Shown: positions 50,226 to 59,475, counted from the first letter of the stretch. The stretch: DNA of 64,000 nt from Psychrobacter sp. UBA3480 (GCF_002377945.1 NZ_DFQV01000032.1:1-64000), one strand, 5' to 3'. Program-made: numbers and translations. Notes: a model not told the origin generated them from the sequence alone.

Positions 50226-51750
50226 AACCCAACTCCTTTAAAAACCCTACCATCCCAGTCTCTAAACTCTCTAACTCAGCCTTTAACTCAAGACGCTCAG
50301 TACGCACCGCGTCCAAATCAATCTCCGCCTCTTCCTCAAACGTATCGACATAGCGTGGAATGTTGAGGTTAAAGTCGTTTTCCTTAATCTCATCAAAGCT
50401 CGCTAGATACGCGTATTTATCAGCGCTTTCCCGCGCCTTATAAGTCTCAATGATCTTAGCAATATTGTCTTCAGTCAGCTGGTTTTGGTTCTTACCTGAT
50501 TTAAACTCATTGCTGGCATCGATAAATAACACTGTGTCATCAGTTTTGTTCTTCTTAAACAGCAAAATAGCCGCTGGAATCCCCGTCCCAAAGAACAGCT
50601 TTTCTGGTAAACCAATCACCGTGTCGAGCAGGTTTTCTTCGATGAGCTGCTGACGGATTTTACCTTCACTGGATGCACGGAATAGCACGCCATGCGGCAC
50701 GACCACACCCATACGACCAGTCGTAGGCTTTAGCGTTTCGATCATATGACTGATAAAGGCATAGTCGCCCTTGGTCTTGGGCGGTACACCACGATGGAAG
50801 CGACCATAGGGATCGCTACTGGCATCTTCATGACCCCATTTATCCAGTGAAAACGGCGGATTGGCCGTCACCACATCGAACTGTAATAAGTGCTTGCCAT
50901 CTTTATCGAGTAGCAGCGGATTACGGATGGTATCGCCCCACTCGATACGGTGGTTGTCCTCACCATGTAGGAACATATTCATCTTGGCCAGTGCCCATGT
51001 CGAGCCAATGGCTTCTTGACCGTATAGCGCATACTTTTTAGAGTTTGAGTTTTTGCGTACCATCGCCCCGCACTTGATGAGTAGCGACCCTGAACCACAA
51101 GCCGGATCACATATCTCATCACCTTCGACAGGCTCAAGGATAGTCGCTAGCAAGTTAGACACTTCAGGCGGTGTGTAGAACTCACCAGCCGTCGCCCCAC
51201 TACTGGCGGCAAAATGCTTGATTAAGTACTCATACGCATTACCAATCACGTCCAAACTACCGACACGCTCAGCGGAGAGGTTCAGAATATCTTTGCCAAA
51301 ATCTTCTAACAGATGGCGTAATAGCTCGTTCTTTTGCTTTTCTTGACCTAATTTATCTGTATTAAAGCTAATATCTTGGAAGACGTTTTTGAGCTTAGTA
51401 CCGTTGGCTTCTTCAATGGCATGTAGCGCCTCATCGATGCGCTGACCATTACCCGGCTGATGGCGCTGCTCGTACAAGTCCCAAAAGCTTGCGCCTTCAG
51501 GCAACACAAAACGCTGCTTGGACATCATGGCATGTATCAGTTCGGGGTTGTCGCCGAACTGTTCGACCAGCTTGTTGTACTCATCGCGATAGACGTCAGA
51601 CAAGTACTTTAGGAATAGCATAGTTAAGATAAAGTCTTTATAGGTATCGGCACTGATGACTCCGCGAAAAGTATCGCAGGCGTTCCAGACGGCTTTGTTG
51701 ATATCGTCTTGATTGATTTTGCTAATATTATTAGTGGTACTGGCAGGCAT
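50215..51750 (-). CDS. hsdM: Type I restriction enzyme M subunit (N6-adenine methyltransferase)
   Basis: 511 residues. N-terminal HsdM_N helical domain (about 10-150), SAM-binding DPACGSGSLLI (215-225) and catalytic NPPF (297-300) of the gamma class of adenine methylases, with a C-terminal coiled-coil tail (LDAVRTERLELKAELESLE). Methylates the sequence chosen by HsdS. First gene of the hsdMS unit. Confidence 0.95.
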   Translation of the reverse strand: MPASTTNNISKINQDDINKAVWNACDTFRGVISADTYKDFILTMLFLKYLSDVYRDEYNKLVEQFGDNPELIHAMMSKQRFVLPEGASFWDLYEQRHQPGNGQRIDEALHAIEEANGTKLKNVFQDISFNTDKLGQEKQKNELLRHLLEDFGKDILNLSAERVGSLDVIGNAYEYLIKHFAASSGATAGEFYTPPEVSNLLATILEPVEGDEICDPACGSGSLLIKCGAMVRKNSNSKKYALYGQEAIGSTWALAKMNMFLHGEDNHRIEWGDTIRNPLLLDKDGKHLLQFDVVTANPPFSLDKWGHEDASSDPYGRFHRGVPPKTKGDYAFISHMIETLKPTTGRMGVVVPHGVLFRASSEGKIRQQLIEENLLDTVIGLPEKLFFGTGIPAAILLFKKNKTDDTVLFIDASNEFKSGKNQNQLTEDNIAKIIETYKARESADKYAYLASFDEIKENDFNLNIPRYVDTFEEEAEIDLDAVRTERLELKAELESLETGMVGFLKELGYGA

Positions 51751-52012
51751 TTATTATTCCTTAACGCGCTGGAAAATTATGAATAGTTATAGTGAGGTAA
51801 TGATAGCAGGGTCTGAGGTGTCATTGTTTTGAAATCAGTTCAGGAAGGTTATATAGCGAACGAAGGATTTCAAATAGCAAGCAGAAAGTTGGTTATATTA
51901 CTATTATAGATACTCAATGATGAGAACAGAAGGCTGTATACCTATACAGAAATAAAAGTATGTAGATGGATTTTACTTGATAGGTATCTTATCGCTCAGT
52001 GAATACTGAAGA

Positions 52013-52729
52013 TTACTTTTTGATTAAGGTATAGGCCACGTTGGTATCATCCAATTGCACTAAAGAAGCAAGTCTTGCTGATAGAGGATCTTTACTCTCG
52101 ATTGCCGTTAAGATAGCTTTGTGTCTTGGTAATGAATGCGTTTGTAAGTTAGGTCTTAGGCTGGTCAACTGAATAGATTGCTGTAGAGGTAATACCAGCA
52201 TTCTCGACATATAAGCAAGTAGGTCATTATGCGTGGCCTTTGCAATGGCAAGATGGAAATCTATGTCAGGTTGCATAAATTCTTCCGCACTCGTAGCCTT
52301 CTCCATGCCATCGTACGCTTTTTTGATCTGTGCAATATCGTCATCGGTTGCGGTACTAGCAGCGATATAGGCCATTTCAGGCTCTAAAACACGTCGAACG
52401 GTCGACAGGGTTTTAAAAAAATCATTTTCTGGTGTGGACTGAATCAACCAAAAAAGCACATCTGGATCGAGTAAGTGCCATTCATCCTTTGGCCGTACGA
52501 CCGTACCGACTTTTGGACGTGAGTACGTCAGGCCCTTAGAGTTCAGTACCCGTATAGCTTCACGAGAGACAGGACGACTGACCTGAAACTCCTCACACAA
52601 CTCAGCTGAGGAAGGTAATTTTTCATTTTCAGGAAATTCGCCAGAAATAATTTTTAGACCTAATTGTTGAACCATTAATGCATGTTGGCTTTTGCTTGGG
52701 ACAGGGTTCTTGTAGTCGGCAGTGCTCAT
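52013..52729 (-). CDS. FadR-type GntR-family regulator of the sugar-acid module
   Basis: 238 residues. GntR winged helix (about 15-85: LGLKIISGEFPENEKLPSSAELCEEFQVSR, REAIRVLNSKG) and an FCD ligand domain (about 105-225) with metal-ligand-type residues in DIDFHLAIAKATHN and RHKAIL. FCD regulators respond to small organic acids. Placed behind the dehydratase gene on the same strand; proposed to bind the twin palindromes in front of the dehydratase and MFS genes. TTGTATAACAT (complement of 52760-52770), near its own start, matches the TNGTNNNACNA consensus except for one base, suggesting autoregulation. Confidence 0.85.
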   Translation of the reverse strand: MSTADYKNPVPSKSQHALMVQQLGLKIISGEFPENEKLPSSAELCEEFQVSRPVSREAIRVLNSKGLTYSRPKVGTVVRPKDEWHLLDPDVLFWLIQSTPENDFFKTLSTVRRVLEPEMAYIAASTATDDDIAQIKKAYDGMEKATSAEEFMQPDIDFHLAIAKATHNDLLAYMSRMLVLPLQQSIQLTSLRPNLQTHSLPRHKAILTAIESKDPLSARLASLVQLDDTNVAYTLIKK

Positions 52730-52764
52730 ATCTTATCGTTACTCATATTTGACACTAGTATGTT

Positions 52765-52798
52765 ATACAAGACCTTATCAATTAACAAGGTCTTGTAT
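52765..52798. other. Inverted repeat between dehydratase and regulator genes
   Basis: ATACAAGACCTT (52765-52776) and AAGGTCTTGTAT (52787-52798), 12-bp perfect arms with a 10-nt loop. No T-run on the minus transcript; could be a processing hairpin or weak terminator lowering regulator expression. Confidence 0.65.
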
Positions 52799-52830
52799 TT
52801 TGCATAAACCAGTGCGAATATTTGAGTAAA

Positions 52831-54564
52831 TTAGTGTGAATGACGAGGAACCTCAGAACCGCGACAGCCGACAAGAAAATCGAAATCGCAGCCTTCATCA
52901 GCTTGCAGTACATGCTTGACATAGAGTTCACGATACCCACCAATAAAGTTAGGTTTAGGTGGCTCTGGTAAACTAGCTAAGCGTTGCTGTAGCTCTTCAT
53001 CGCTAACATCTAAGTGCAATTTGCCTGCATATGCATCAAGTTCAATAAAATCACCGTTTTGTACCGCAGCCAATGGCCCCCCTGCGCGGGCTTCTGGTGC
53101 CACGTGTAATACCACGCTTCCATACGCCGTACCACTCATGCGAGCATCAGAAATTCTCAGCATATCTGTGATCCCTTTTTCTAACAATTTGGGCGGCAAT
53201 CCCATATTACCGACTTCAGCCATACCCGGATACCCTTTAGGTCCTGCATTTTTTAGTACCAAAATGCAAGTTTCATCGACATCCAAATTTGGATCTACAA
53301 TACGTGCTTTATAGTCATCAAGGTCTTCAAACACCACGGCACGACCACGATGTTTCATCAATTCTGCTGACGCGGCGGACGGTTTGAGCACAGCTCCTTT
53401 CGGTGCTAGGTTGCCATGTAAGATACACATACCGCCATCTTTACTCAGTGGATTGTCCACTTGACGGATGACTTCATCATTATAGATAGGCGAGCTTTTG
53501 CAATTCTCCCAAATGCTTTGTCCATTCACAGTCAGTGCTTGAGGATGTGGTAGCAGATTGTGCTCACCCATACGGCGCAGTACCGCAGGTAAGCCACCGC
53601 TATAATAAAATTCTTCCATCAAAAATCGACCTGATGGCTGCAAATCAACAATGGTAGGCATACCGCGACCAACACGATTCCAATCCTCTAGCTCTAAATC
53701 AACACCAATACGCCCAGCAATGGCTTTTAAATGAATGACAGCATTGGTTGAACCGCCAATTGCGGCATTGACTTTAATCGCATTTTCAAACGCTTCTTTG
53801 GTTAAAATTTTGGATAACGTCAGATCTTCTTTGACCATATCGACAATACGCATACCTGATAAGTGCGCCAAAACATAACGCCGCGAATCCACTGCTGGAA
53901 TAGCGGCATTGTGCGGTAAAGAAGTACCTAGTGCTTCAGCCATACAAGCCATTGTAGAGGCCGTACCCATCGTATTACACGTACCCGCTGAGCGCGACAT
54001 GCCCGATTCTGCAGATAAAAATTCATTGAGATCAATTTTGCCAGCTTTTAGCTCTTCGTGCATTTGCCAGACGATGGTGCCAGCGCCAATATCTTTTCCT
54101 TTATGTTTGCCGTTTAGCATGGGCCCACCTGTGACGACAATTGCAGGAACATCACAACTGGCTGCGCCCATTAATAAGGCGGGTGTGGTTTTATCACAGC
54201 CTGTTAACAGCACGACACCATCCATAGGGTTACCGCGAATCGCTTCTTCTACATCCATACTTGCCAAATTACGCGTCAGCATCGCCGTTGGACGTAGGTT
54301 GGATTCCCCGTTGGAGAAAACAGGGAATTCAACAGGATAACCACCCGCTTCTAAAATTCCTTTTTTCACATGCTCAGCAATTTTGCGAAAATGTGCATTA
54401 CAAGGTGTCAGTTCTGACCAAGTATTACAAATACCAATAATGGGTCTGCCATCAAACTCATGATCTGGAATGCCTTGATTCTTCATCCAACTACGGTACA
54501 TAAATCCATTTTTATCAGCTGTTCCAAACCAAGCTGTTGAACGTAGTGGCTTCTTTTTTGACAT
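52831..54564 (-). CDS. IlvD/Edd-family aldonate dehydratase (probably L-arabonate dehydratase)
   Basis: 577 residues. Iron-sulfur ligands C55 (TPCNAHF), C123 (TGCDKTTPA, with the K125 that binds magnesium) and C196 (AGTCNTMGTAST) are each offset by four from those known in L-arabinonate dehydratase of Rhizobium, and the sequence ISDARMSGTAYGSVVLHVAPEA carries the catalytic Ser region. Dehydrates an aldonic acid to its 2-keto-3-deoxy form. Substrate preference (L-arabonate, D-xylonate, D-fuconate) is not settled from sequence. Divergent from the MFS gene over a shared operator region. Confidence 0.85.
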   Translation of the reverse strand: MSKKKPLRSTAWFGTADKNGFMYRSWMKNQGIPDHEFDGRPIIGICNTWSELTPCNAHFRKIAEHVKKGILEAGGYPVEFPVFSNGESNLRPTAMLTRNLASMDVEEAIRGNPMDGVVLLTGCDKTTPALLMGAASCDVPAIVVTGGPMLNGKHKGKDIGAGTIVWQMHEELKAGKIDLNEFLSAESGMSRSAGTCNTMGTASTMACMAEALGTSLPHNAAIPAVDSRRYVLAHLSGMRIVDMVKEDLTLSKILTKEAFENAIKVNAAIGGSTNAVIHLKAIAGRIGVDLELEDWNRVGRGMPTIVDLQPSGRFLMEEFYYSGGLPAVLRRMGEHNLLPHPQALTVNGQSIWENCKSSPIYNDEVIRQVDNPLSKDGGMCILHGNLAPKGAVLKPSAASAELMKHRGRAVVFEDLDDYKARIVDPNLDVDETCILVLKNAGPKGYPGMAEVGNMGLPPKLLEKGITDMLRISDARMSGTAYGSVVLHVAPEARAGGPLAAVQNGDFIELDAYAGKLHLDVSDEELQQRLASLPEPPKPNFIGGYRELYVKHVLQADEGCDFDFLVGCRGSEVPRHSH

Positions 54565-54578
54565 GTCTATATCCTTAT

Positions 54579-54663
54579 ATAGTATTACTATTTAAACAAT
54601 AATAATCAAAATACACTAAAATCTATCTTTTTAAAAGGGTTGATATTTAAATAGTATTACTAT
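54579..54663. promoter_or_regulatory. Twin palindromic operators in the divergent promoter
   Basis: ATAGTATTACTAT occurs at 54579-54591 and again at 54651-54663. Each is a 6-1-6 perfect palindrome containing TAGTATTACTA, which fits the FadR-subfamily operator pattern TNGTNNNACNA. They lie between the divergent dehydratase and transporter genes and are the likely targets of the FadR-type regulator at 52013-52729. Confidence 0.8.
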
Positions 54664-54780
54664 ATTTTAGTTAAAGCTTTTACACATTATTCCAGTTATC
54701 TACTGATAACGCATTTAATTACAGATAATTTCTCTTTGGCGTGGTGCTTGAGAATTACCACATGGAACGTGGAGTCGGAT

Positions 54781-56088
54781 ATGGATTTCGAAAAGAACGT
54801 TATACGAAAAGTGACCTACAAATTAATCCCTGCATTGATTTTGCTTTATGTGGTCGCTTATATTGATCGCGGTGCAGTCGGCTTTGCCCATCTACATATG
54901 GGCGCTGATGTTGGTATAGGTGACGCTGCTTATGGATTTGGCGCAGGCTTATTCTTTATTGGTTACTTCATGTTTGAAGTGCCAAGTAACTTACTTTTAG
55001 CCAAGTTTGGGGCGCGTAAGTGGTTCACTCGCATTTTATTGACATGGGGTTTGATTACCATGGCGATGGCGCTCATACAAGGCCCTAAGAGCTTTTACGC
55101 ACTTAGGTTCTTGCTCGGTGTTGCTGAGGCAGGTTTTTTTCCTGGTGTCTTATATCTGATTACCCAATGGTTCCCAGTCCGTCACCGCGGAAAAATCATG
55201 GGGATGTTCGTTCTATCGCAGCCTATTGCAATGGTAATTGCAGGCCCGTTATCTGGTGCTTTACTAGGTATGGATGGGATGGCAAACATGCATGGCTGGC
55301 AGTGGTTGTTTATAGCCGTCGGCTTACCTGCTGTTCTCTTGGCTCTACCGACTTATTTGTATTTGCCAGATGATATCAAAACCGCCAACTGGTTAACCGC
55401 AGAGCAAAAAAACTGGCTGCAAAGTGAATTGGTTAAAGATGAATCTGAGTATGAGCAAACAAGGCATGCCAATCCTTTACATGCGTTAAAAGACAAACGT
55501 GTATTACTTCTTGCACTGTATTACCTGCCTGTTACCTTGAGTATTTATGGCTTAAATTTATGGCTACCCACTATTATCAAGCAGTTTGGTGGTGGCAGCG
55601 ATTTACGAGTTGGCTTTTTATCGAGTATTCCTTATCTTTTTGGTGTCGTCGGACTTTTAATTATTCCGCGCAGTAGTGACCGTTTAAATGATCGTTATGG
55701 GCATCTTGGTTTTCTTTATGCGGTAGGTGCTTTTGCCATGTTCTTAAGTGCTTGGCTCACCTCTCCTGTCTTGCAGTTAGTTGCCCTATCTACTGTCGCT
55801 TTTTGCTTGTTTTCAACAACGGCTGTTTTTTGGACACTGCCAGGCCGTTTCTTAACAGGCAGTAGTGCGGCAGCTGGTATTGCGTTGATCAACTCTGTAG
55901 GTAACTTGGGCGGTTATTTGGGACCTTATGGTATTGGCTTATTAAAGGAATACACGGGTCACATGGCAGCAGGCTTATATTTTCTCTCTATGGTTATGGT
56001 ATTTGGTTTGATTCTGACCTATTTCGTCTATGCCAAATTTGAAAAAAAGAAATCTGAAAAAACAACCGTTAGCGAACAAGCGTATTAA
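54781..56088 (+). CDS. MFS transporter, anion:cation symporter family (sugar-acid uptake)
   Basis: 435 residues, twelve membrane helices. First helix LIPALILLYVVAYIDRGAVGFA carries the ACS-family N-terminus; GARKWFTRILLTWG and LLGVAEAGFFPGVLYLITQWF are standard motifs of tartrate/galactarate/phthalate-type permeases. Presumably imports the sugar acid degraded by its neighbours. ATG 54781 has GGAG; the frame is open 15 codons further. Twelve bp separate it from the next gene. Confidence 0.85.
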   Translation: MDFEKNVIRKVTYKLIPALILLYVVAYIDRGAVGFAHLHMGADVGIGDAAYGFGAGLFFIGYFMFEVPSNLLLAKFGARKWFTRILLTWGLITMAMALIQGPKSFYALRFLLGVAEAGFFPGVLYLITQWFPVRHRGKIMGMFVLSQPIAMVIAGPLSGALLGMDGMANMHGWQWLFIAVGLPAVLLALPTYLYLPDDIKTANWLTAEQKNWLQSELVKDESEYEQTRHANPLHALKDKRVLLLALYYLPVTLSIYGLNLWLPTIIKQFGGGSDLRVGFLSSIPYLFGVVGLLIIPRSSDRLNDRYGHLGFLYAVGAFAMFLSAWLTSPVLQLVALSTVAFCLFSTTAVFWTLPGRFLTGSSAAAGIALINSVGNLGGYLGPYGIGLLKEYTGHMAAGLYFLSMVMVFGLILTYFVYAKFEKKKSEKTTVSEQAY

Positions 56089-56099
56089 GGACATTGATT

Positions 56100-57098
56100 A
56101 TGAATATCATTCAATTTGAAACCCAAGACCGTCACCGTGCGGTTGGCATTGTCGAAAATAACACTGTCAAACCAGTCAAACAGGTTGGAACAGTTCGAGA
56201 CTTAGCATTAATGGCGATTAAAAATAAATTAAGTCTAGAGCAACAGATCGAACAGTTAGGCTTTTCCTCTGAGAACTATGACTATGCACAACTACTAGAC
56301 AACTTACAGGTACTTCCGCCTTTGGATCATCCAGATACCGCACATTGTTTTGTCTCAGGGACGGGTTTGACCCATCTAGGCTCCGCCGCTACTCGTGACA
56401 AAATGCACCAACAGAACGTGGCTGATACTGCCTCAGTAACCGACACCATGCGTATATTTCAATTGGGTATTGAAAAAGGAAAACCTGCTGACGGTGAGGT
56501 GGGCGCACAACCTGAGTGGTTCTATAAAGGCGACGGCTCCATTGTGGTTCGTCCTGGTGCTGATCTGCCGCTACCTAATTTTGCAGAAGATGGTGGCGAA
56601 GAACCTGAAATTGCAGGTCTGTATGTGATCGGTCCAGACTCAAAACCCTATCGAATTGGATTTGCTATGGGCAATGAATTTTCTGATCACATCATGGAAC
56701 GTCGCAACTATTTATATCTTGCCCATTCCAAATTACGTTTCTGTAGTTATGGTCCAGAGCTACGTACAGGTGAGCTTCCGAAATATTTAGTGGGTACCAG
56801 TCGCTTGCGCCGTGATGGTGACGTGATTTGGGAAAAAGAATTTTTATCCGGTGAAGACAATATGTGTCATAGCCTAACCAATCTTGAATACCACCATTTT
56901 AAATATCAGCAGTTCTTAAAACCGGGTGACGTACACATTCATTATTTTGGTACGGCGACGCTGTCATTTGCAGATGGCATGCAAACCCAAGTCGGTGATG
57001 AATTTGAGATTGAGATGAAAGAATTTGGTCATTCTTTAAAAAATAAGATTGCACATACTCAACCTGAACTATCCATTGGTTCAGTTAAAACACTCTAA
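56100..57098 (+). CDS. AraD1-family FAH-fold protein (2-keto-3-deoxy-arabonate dehydratase candidate)
   Basis: 332 residues, fumarylacetoacetate hydrolase-like fold. GTGLTHLGSAATRDKM, EWFYKGDGSIVVRPG, EDGGEEPEIAGLYVIG with the metal-binding acids, GNEFSDHIMERRNYLYLAHSK and CSYGPELRTGEL match the AraD1/GguC family, placed in the route from L-arabonate to 2-oxoglutarate semialdehyde. Ribosome binding site AAGG before ATG 56100. Lies between the transporter and the aldehyde dehydrogenase. Confidence 0.75.
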   Translation: MNIIQFETQDRHRAVGIVENNTVKPVKQVGTVRDLALMAIKNKLSLEQQIEQLGFSSENYDYAQLLDNLQVLPPLDHPDTAHCFVSGTGLTHLGSAATRDKMHQQNVADTASVTDTMRIFQLGIEKGKPADGEVGAQPEWFYKGDGSIVVRPGADLPLPNFAEDGGEEPEIAGLYVIGPDSKPYRIGFAMGNEFSDHIMERRNYLYLAHSKLRFCSYGPELRTGELPKYLVGTSRLRRDGDVIWEKEFLSGEDNMCHSLTNLEYHHFKYQQFLKPGDVHIHYFGTATLSFADGMQTQVGDEFEIEMKEFGHSLKNKIAHTQPELSIGSVKTL

Positions 57099-57108
57099 GG
57101 AGAATACT

Positions 57109-58683
57109 ATGATTATCGGACATAATTTTATTGCAGGTCAGCGCAGCGCGCTTGGCAGCAAAGTCTTACAAAGCGTTAATGCTAGCACTGGAGAACCTTT
57201 GGCTTATGAGTTTCATCAAGCGACTGAAGAAGAGGTCAATAAGGCCTGCGAAGCCGCGAGTGAAGCCTTTAAAAGCTATCGTAATACGTCACCTGAACAG
57301 CGCGCGTTATTTCTAGAAGCGATTGCCGATGAGCTAGATGCACTAGGGCAAGACTTTCTTGACAATATTTCACAAGAGACCGCGCTACCGCTTGCACGCT
57401 TACAAGGCGAGCGTGGTCGTACCAGTGGTCAAATGCGTTTATTTGCTAAAGTGCTACGCCGCGGTGACTATTTAGGGGCTCGTATCGATACGGCACTGCC
57501 TGAGCGTGAGCCCATGCCACGTGTAGATTTACGTCAAGTAAAGATAGGCGTCGGTCCGATTGCTGTGTTTGGAGCCAGTAACTTTCCCTTAGCTTTTTCA
57601 ACAGCAGGCGGTGATACTGCCTCTGCTTTAGCGGCAGGGTGTCCTGTCGTTGTCAAAGCGCATAGTGGACATATGGTAACGGCGGATCAAGTAGCACAAG
57701 CGATTGATAGAGCTGTTACAAGCACTAGTATGCCTAAAGGCGTGTTTAGTATGCTTTATGGCAGTGGTGTCGGTGAAACGCTAGTAAAACACCCGTTGAT
57801 TCAAGCGGTTGGTTTTACAGGTTCGCTAAAAGGTGGTCAAGCCTTAGGCGCTATGGCAGCCGCTCGCCCCAACCCTATTCCAGTATTTGCAGAAATGAGC
57901 AGTATAAATCCTATGCTCATGCTGCCAGCTGCCCTAAAAAATCGTGGTGATAGCATTGCTCAAGATTTAGCAGATTCTGTCGTGATGGGATGTGGACAGT
58001 TTTGCACCAACCCTGGTTTAATCATTGGGATTAAATCACCTGAATACAGTCGATTTCTTGAAAAATTGATAACTATTATCGATGACAAACCTGCACAAAC
58101 CATGTTGAATGCAGGTACGTTAGAAAGCTACTCATTGGGTCTAGAAGATTTAATGGGGCATGAAGGGTTCCAACATTTAGCGGGCCAGCCTCAACAAGGG
58201 GATCAAGCTCAACCGCAGTTGTTTAAAGCAGATGTGGAATTACTGCTGGCAGGCAACCAGTTACTACAGGAAGAGATTTTTGGTCCTGCGACGATAGTCA
58301 TTGAAGTCAAAGACAAAGCGCAGCTGATTCAAGCACTAAGTAGCATGAACGGCCAGTTAACGGCAACTTTAATCGCAGATGAAGCAGATTTTGATGGATT
58401 CTCAGATGTTGTACCTGTATTAGAAGAGAAGGCCGGACGCTTACTATTAAACGGTTATCCAACAGGTGTAGAAGTCTGTGAGGCAATGGTTCATGGCGGA
58501 CCTTATCCGGCAACGTCTGATGCACGTGGCACTTCGGTCGGAACGCTGGCAATTGACCGTTATCTACGCCCTGTGTGTTATCAAAACTATCCTCAAAGCT
58601 TATTACCAGAAGCATTGAAGGATGAGAATCCATTCAATATTCTGAGATTGCTTAACGGTGAGATAACTCGAAACAAAATCTAA
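57109..58683 (+). CDS. 2-oxoglutarate semialdehyde dehydrogenase (aldehyde dehydrogenase family)
   Basis: 524 residues. Catalytic C299 (GQFCTNPG) and general base E262 (VFAEMSSINP), cofactor site FGASNFPLAFS and VGFTGSLKGG. This branch of longer NADP-type aldehyde dehydrogenases oxidises 2,5-dioxovalerate (2-oxoglutarate semialdehyde) to 2-oxoglutarate, the last step of the nonphosphorylating pentose and sugar-acid routes. ATG 57109 has AAGGAG and starts 10 bp after araD1; the frame is open 20 codons earlier. A terminator follows. Confidence 0.85.
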   Translation: MIIGHNFIAGQRSALGSKVLQSVNASTGEPLAYEFHQATEEEVNKACEAASEAFKSYRNTSPEQRALFLEAIADELDALGQDFLDNISQETALPLARLQGERGRTSGQMRLFAKVLRRGDYLGARIDTALPEREPMPRVDLRQVKIGVGPIAVFGASNFPLAFSTAGGDTASALAAGCPVVVKAHSGHMVTADQVAQAIDRAVTSTSMPKGVFSMLYGSGVGETLVKHPLIQAVGFTGSLKGGQALGAMAAARPNPIPVFAEMSSINPMLMLPAALKNRGDSIAQDLADSVVMGCGQFCTNPGLIIGIKSPEYSRFLEKLITIIDDKPAQTMLNAGTLESYSLGLEDLMGHEGFQHLAGQPQQGDQAQPQLFKADVELLLAGNQLLQEEIFGPATIVIEVKDKAQLIQALSSMNGQLTATLIADEADFDGFSDVVPVLEEKAGRLLLNGYPTGVEVCEAMVHGGPYPATSDARGTSVGTLAIDRYLRPVCYQNYPQSLLPEALKDENPFNILRLLNGEITRNKI

Positions 58684-58690
58684 TGCAAAT

Positions 58691-58720
58691 AAAAAGAGAC
58701 CATTAACTGGTCTCTTTTTT
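58691..58720 (+). terminator. Terminator after the sugar-acid operon
   Basis: AAAAAGAGACCA - TTAAC - TGGTCTCTTTTT with T7. Confidence 0.92.
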
Positions 58721-59103
58721 TGTTTCACTCGATAAAATATTCATACTAATAACCCATGCTAAAATCTAAACATTCCCAAAAACACTTGCAACTCACAGTT
58801 GCAATATGGATCTCAATCGCATAAAGTAATTTTGTAGTTCAAGAATAACTTAAAAGGTGATGCAAACATTAGAAGATCAAATAACTCATTTGGCCCTCCT
58901 CTTTAGCTGATAAAAAATTGCATCGACTTAGATTTTCGAAGTCGAGTATCACCTGTTCGATGACAAATGAAATAAACTGAAGCAGAAGATGATTTTTTAC
59001 TGATAATATATATTTGAGACTAAATAAGATTTTAGAAATATTTAGTCTCAAATATTTGTGAGAAAAATCTTATTACTTGTCTTGCCTTCAATACTGCGTC
59101 GCT

Positions 59104-59124
59104 GTTGGTCTATATGCTGGTCTA
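59104..59124. promoter_or_regulatory. Putative integrase arm-binding sites, right end
   Basis: GTTGGTCTA (59104-59112) and GCTGGTCTA (59116-59124), 12 bp apart exactly as the pair near attL (32406 and 32418). They lie 53-73 bp from the attR core. Confidence 0.7.
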
Positions 59125-59176
59125 ACATAATTATTTATTATAAAAAATATAATTAAATCAAATACTTATTATATTA

Positions 59177-59207
59177 GTTCGAATTCCTCCTTCACCGCCA
59201 ATCTTAT
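59177..59207. mobile_element. attR of the integrated island
   Basis: Copy of the 31-bp attL core with one change (T at 59185 for C at 32244). It is the displaced 3' end of the original tRNA-Ser gene and cannot make a tRNA by itself. Confidence 0.93.
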
Positions 59208-59400
59208 TTTGCGTAAGCAAAGCCTTTGTTTTTCTATCTTATTCTACCCTTCTCTAAATATTTTTTGACAGTTTAACAGTAAGACTTTCAGTCTATACTT
59301 ATCCTATACTTCTGTTTAACCTTGATTTCGTGTGCTGAATGAATCTAATAACTATATATCTAGTCAAACAACACATTATTTGACCAAACTAAAAATTTCT

Positions 59401-59470
59401 TACCATGGGCTGAGAGTAACTCATACAAGGGTTATAAACCAAGATAACTATATGCCCTGCTGTAGGATAA
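59401..59470 (+). other. Thi-box-like sequence (possible degenerate TPP riboswitch)
   Basis: CTGAGA (59410-59415), then AAACCAAGAT and TATGCCCTGCTGTAGGA resemble in order the conserved parts of the TPP aptamer (CTGAGA, ACCTGAT, AATGCCAGCGTAGG). The P5 stem CTGG/CCAG is absent and no thiamine gene follows; low confidence, perhaps a remnant or chance. Confidence 0.2.
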
Positions 59471-59475
59471 AAAAC

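Noticed and set aside
53909..54340. 143-codon open frame antisense to the dehydratase gene
   Set aside because: Lies wholly inside a well-conserved gene, no translation signals.
58869..59051. 60-codon frame near attR
   Set aside because: No ribosome binding site, no recognisable content; AT-rich chance frame.
59177..59207. Second tRNA-Ser gene
   Set aside because: Only the 3' third is present and the T-stem carries a mismatch; it is the attR fragment.
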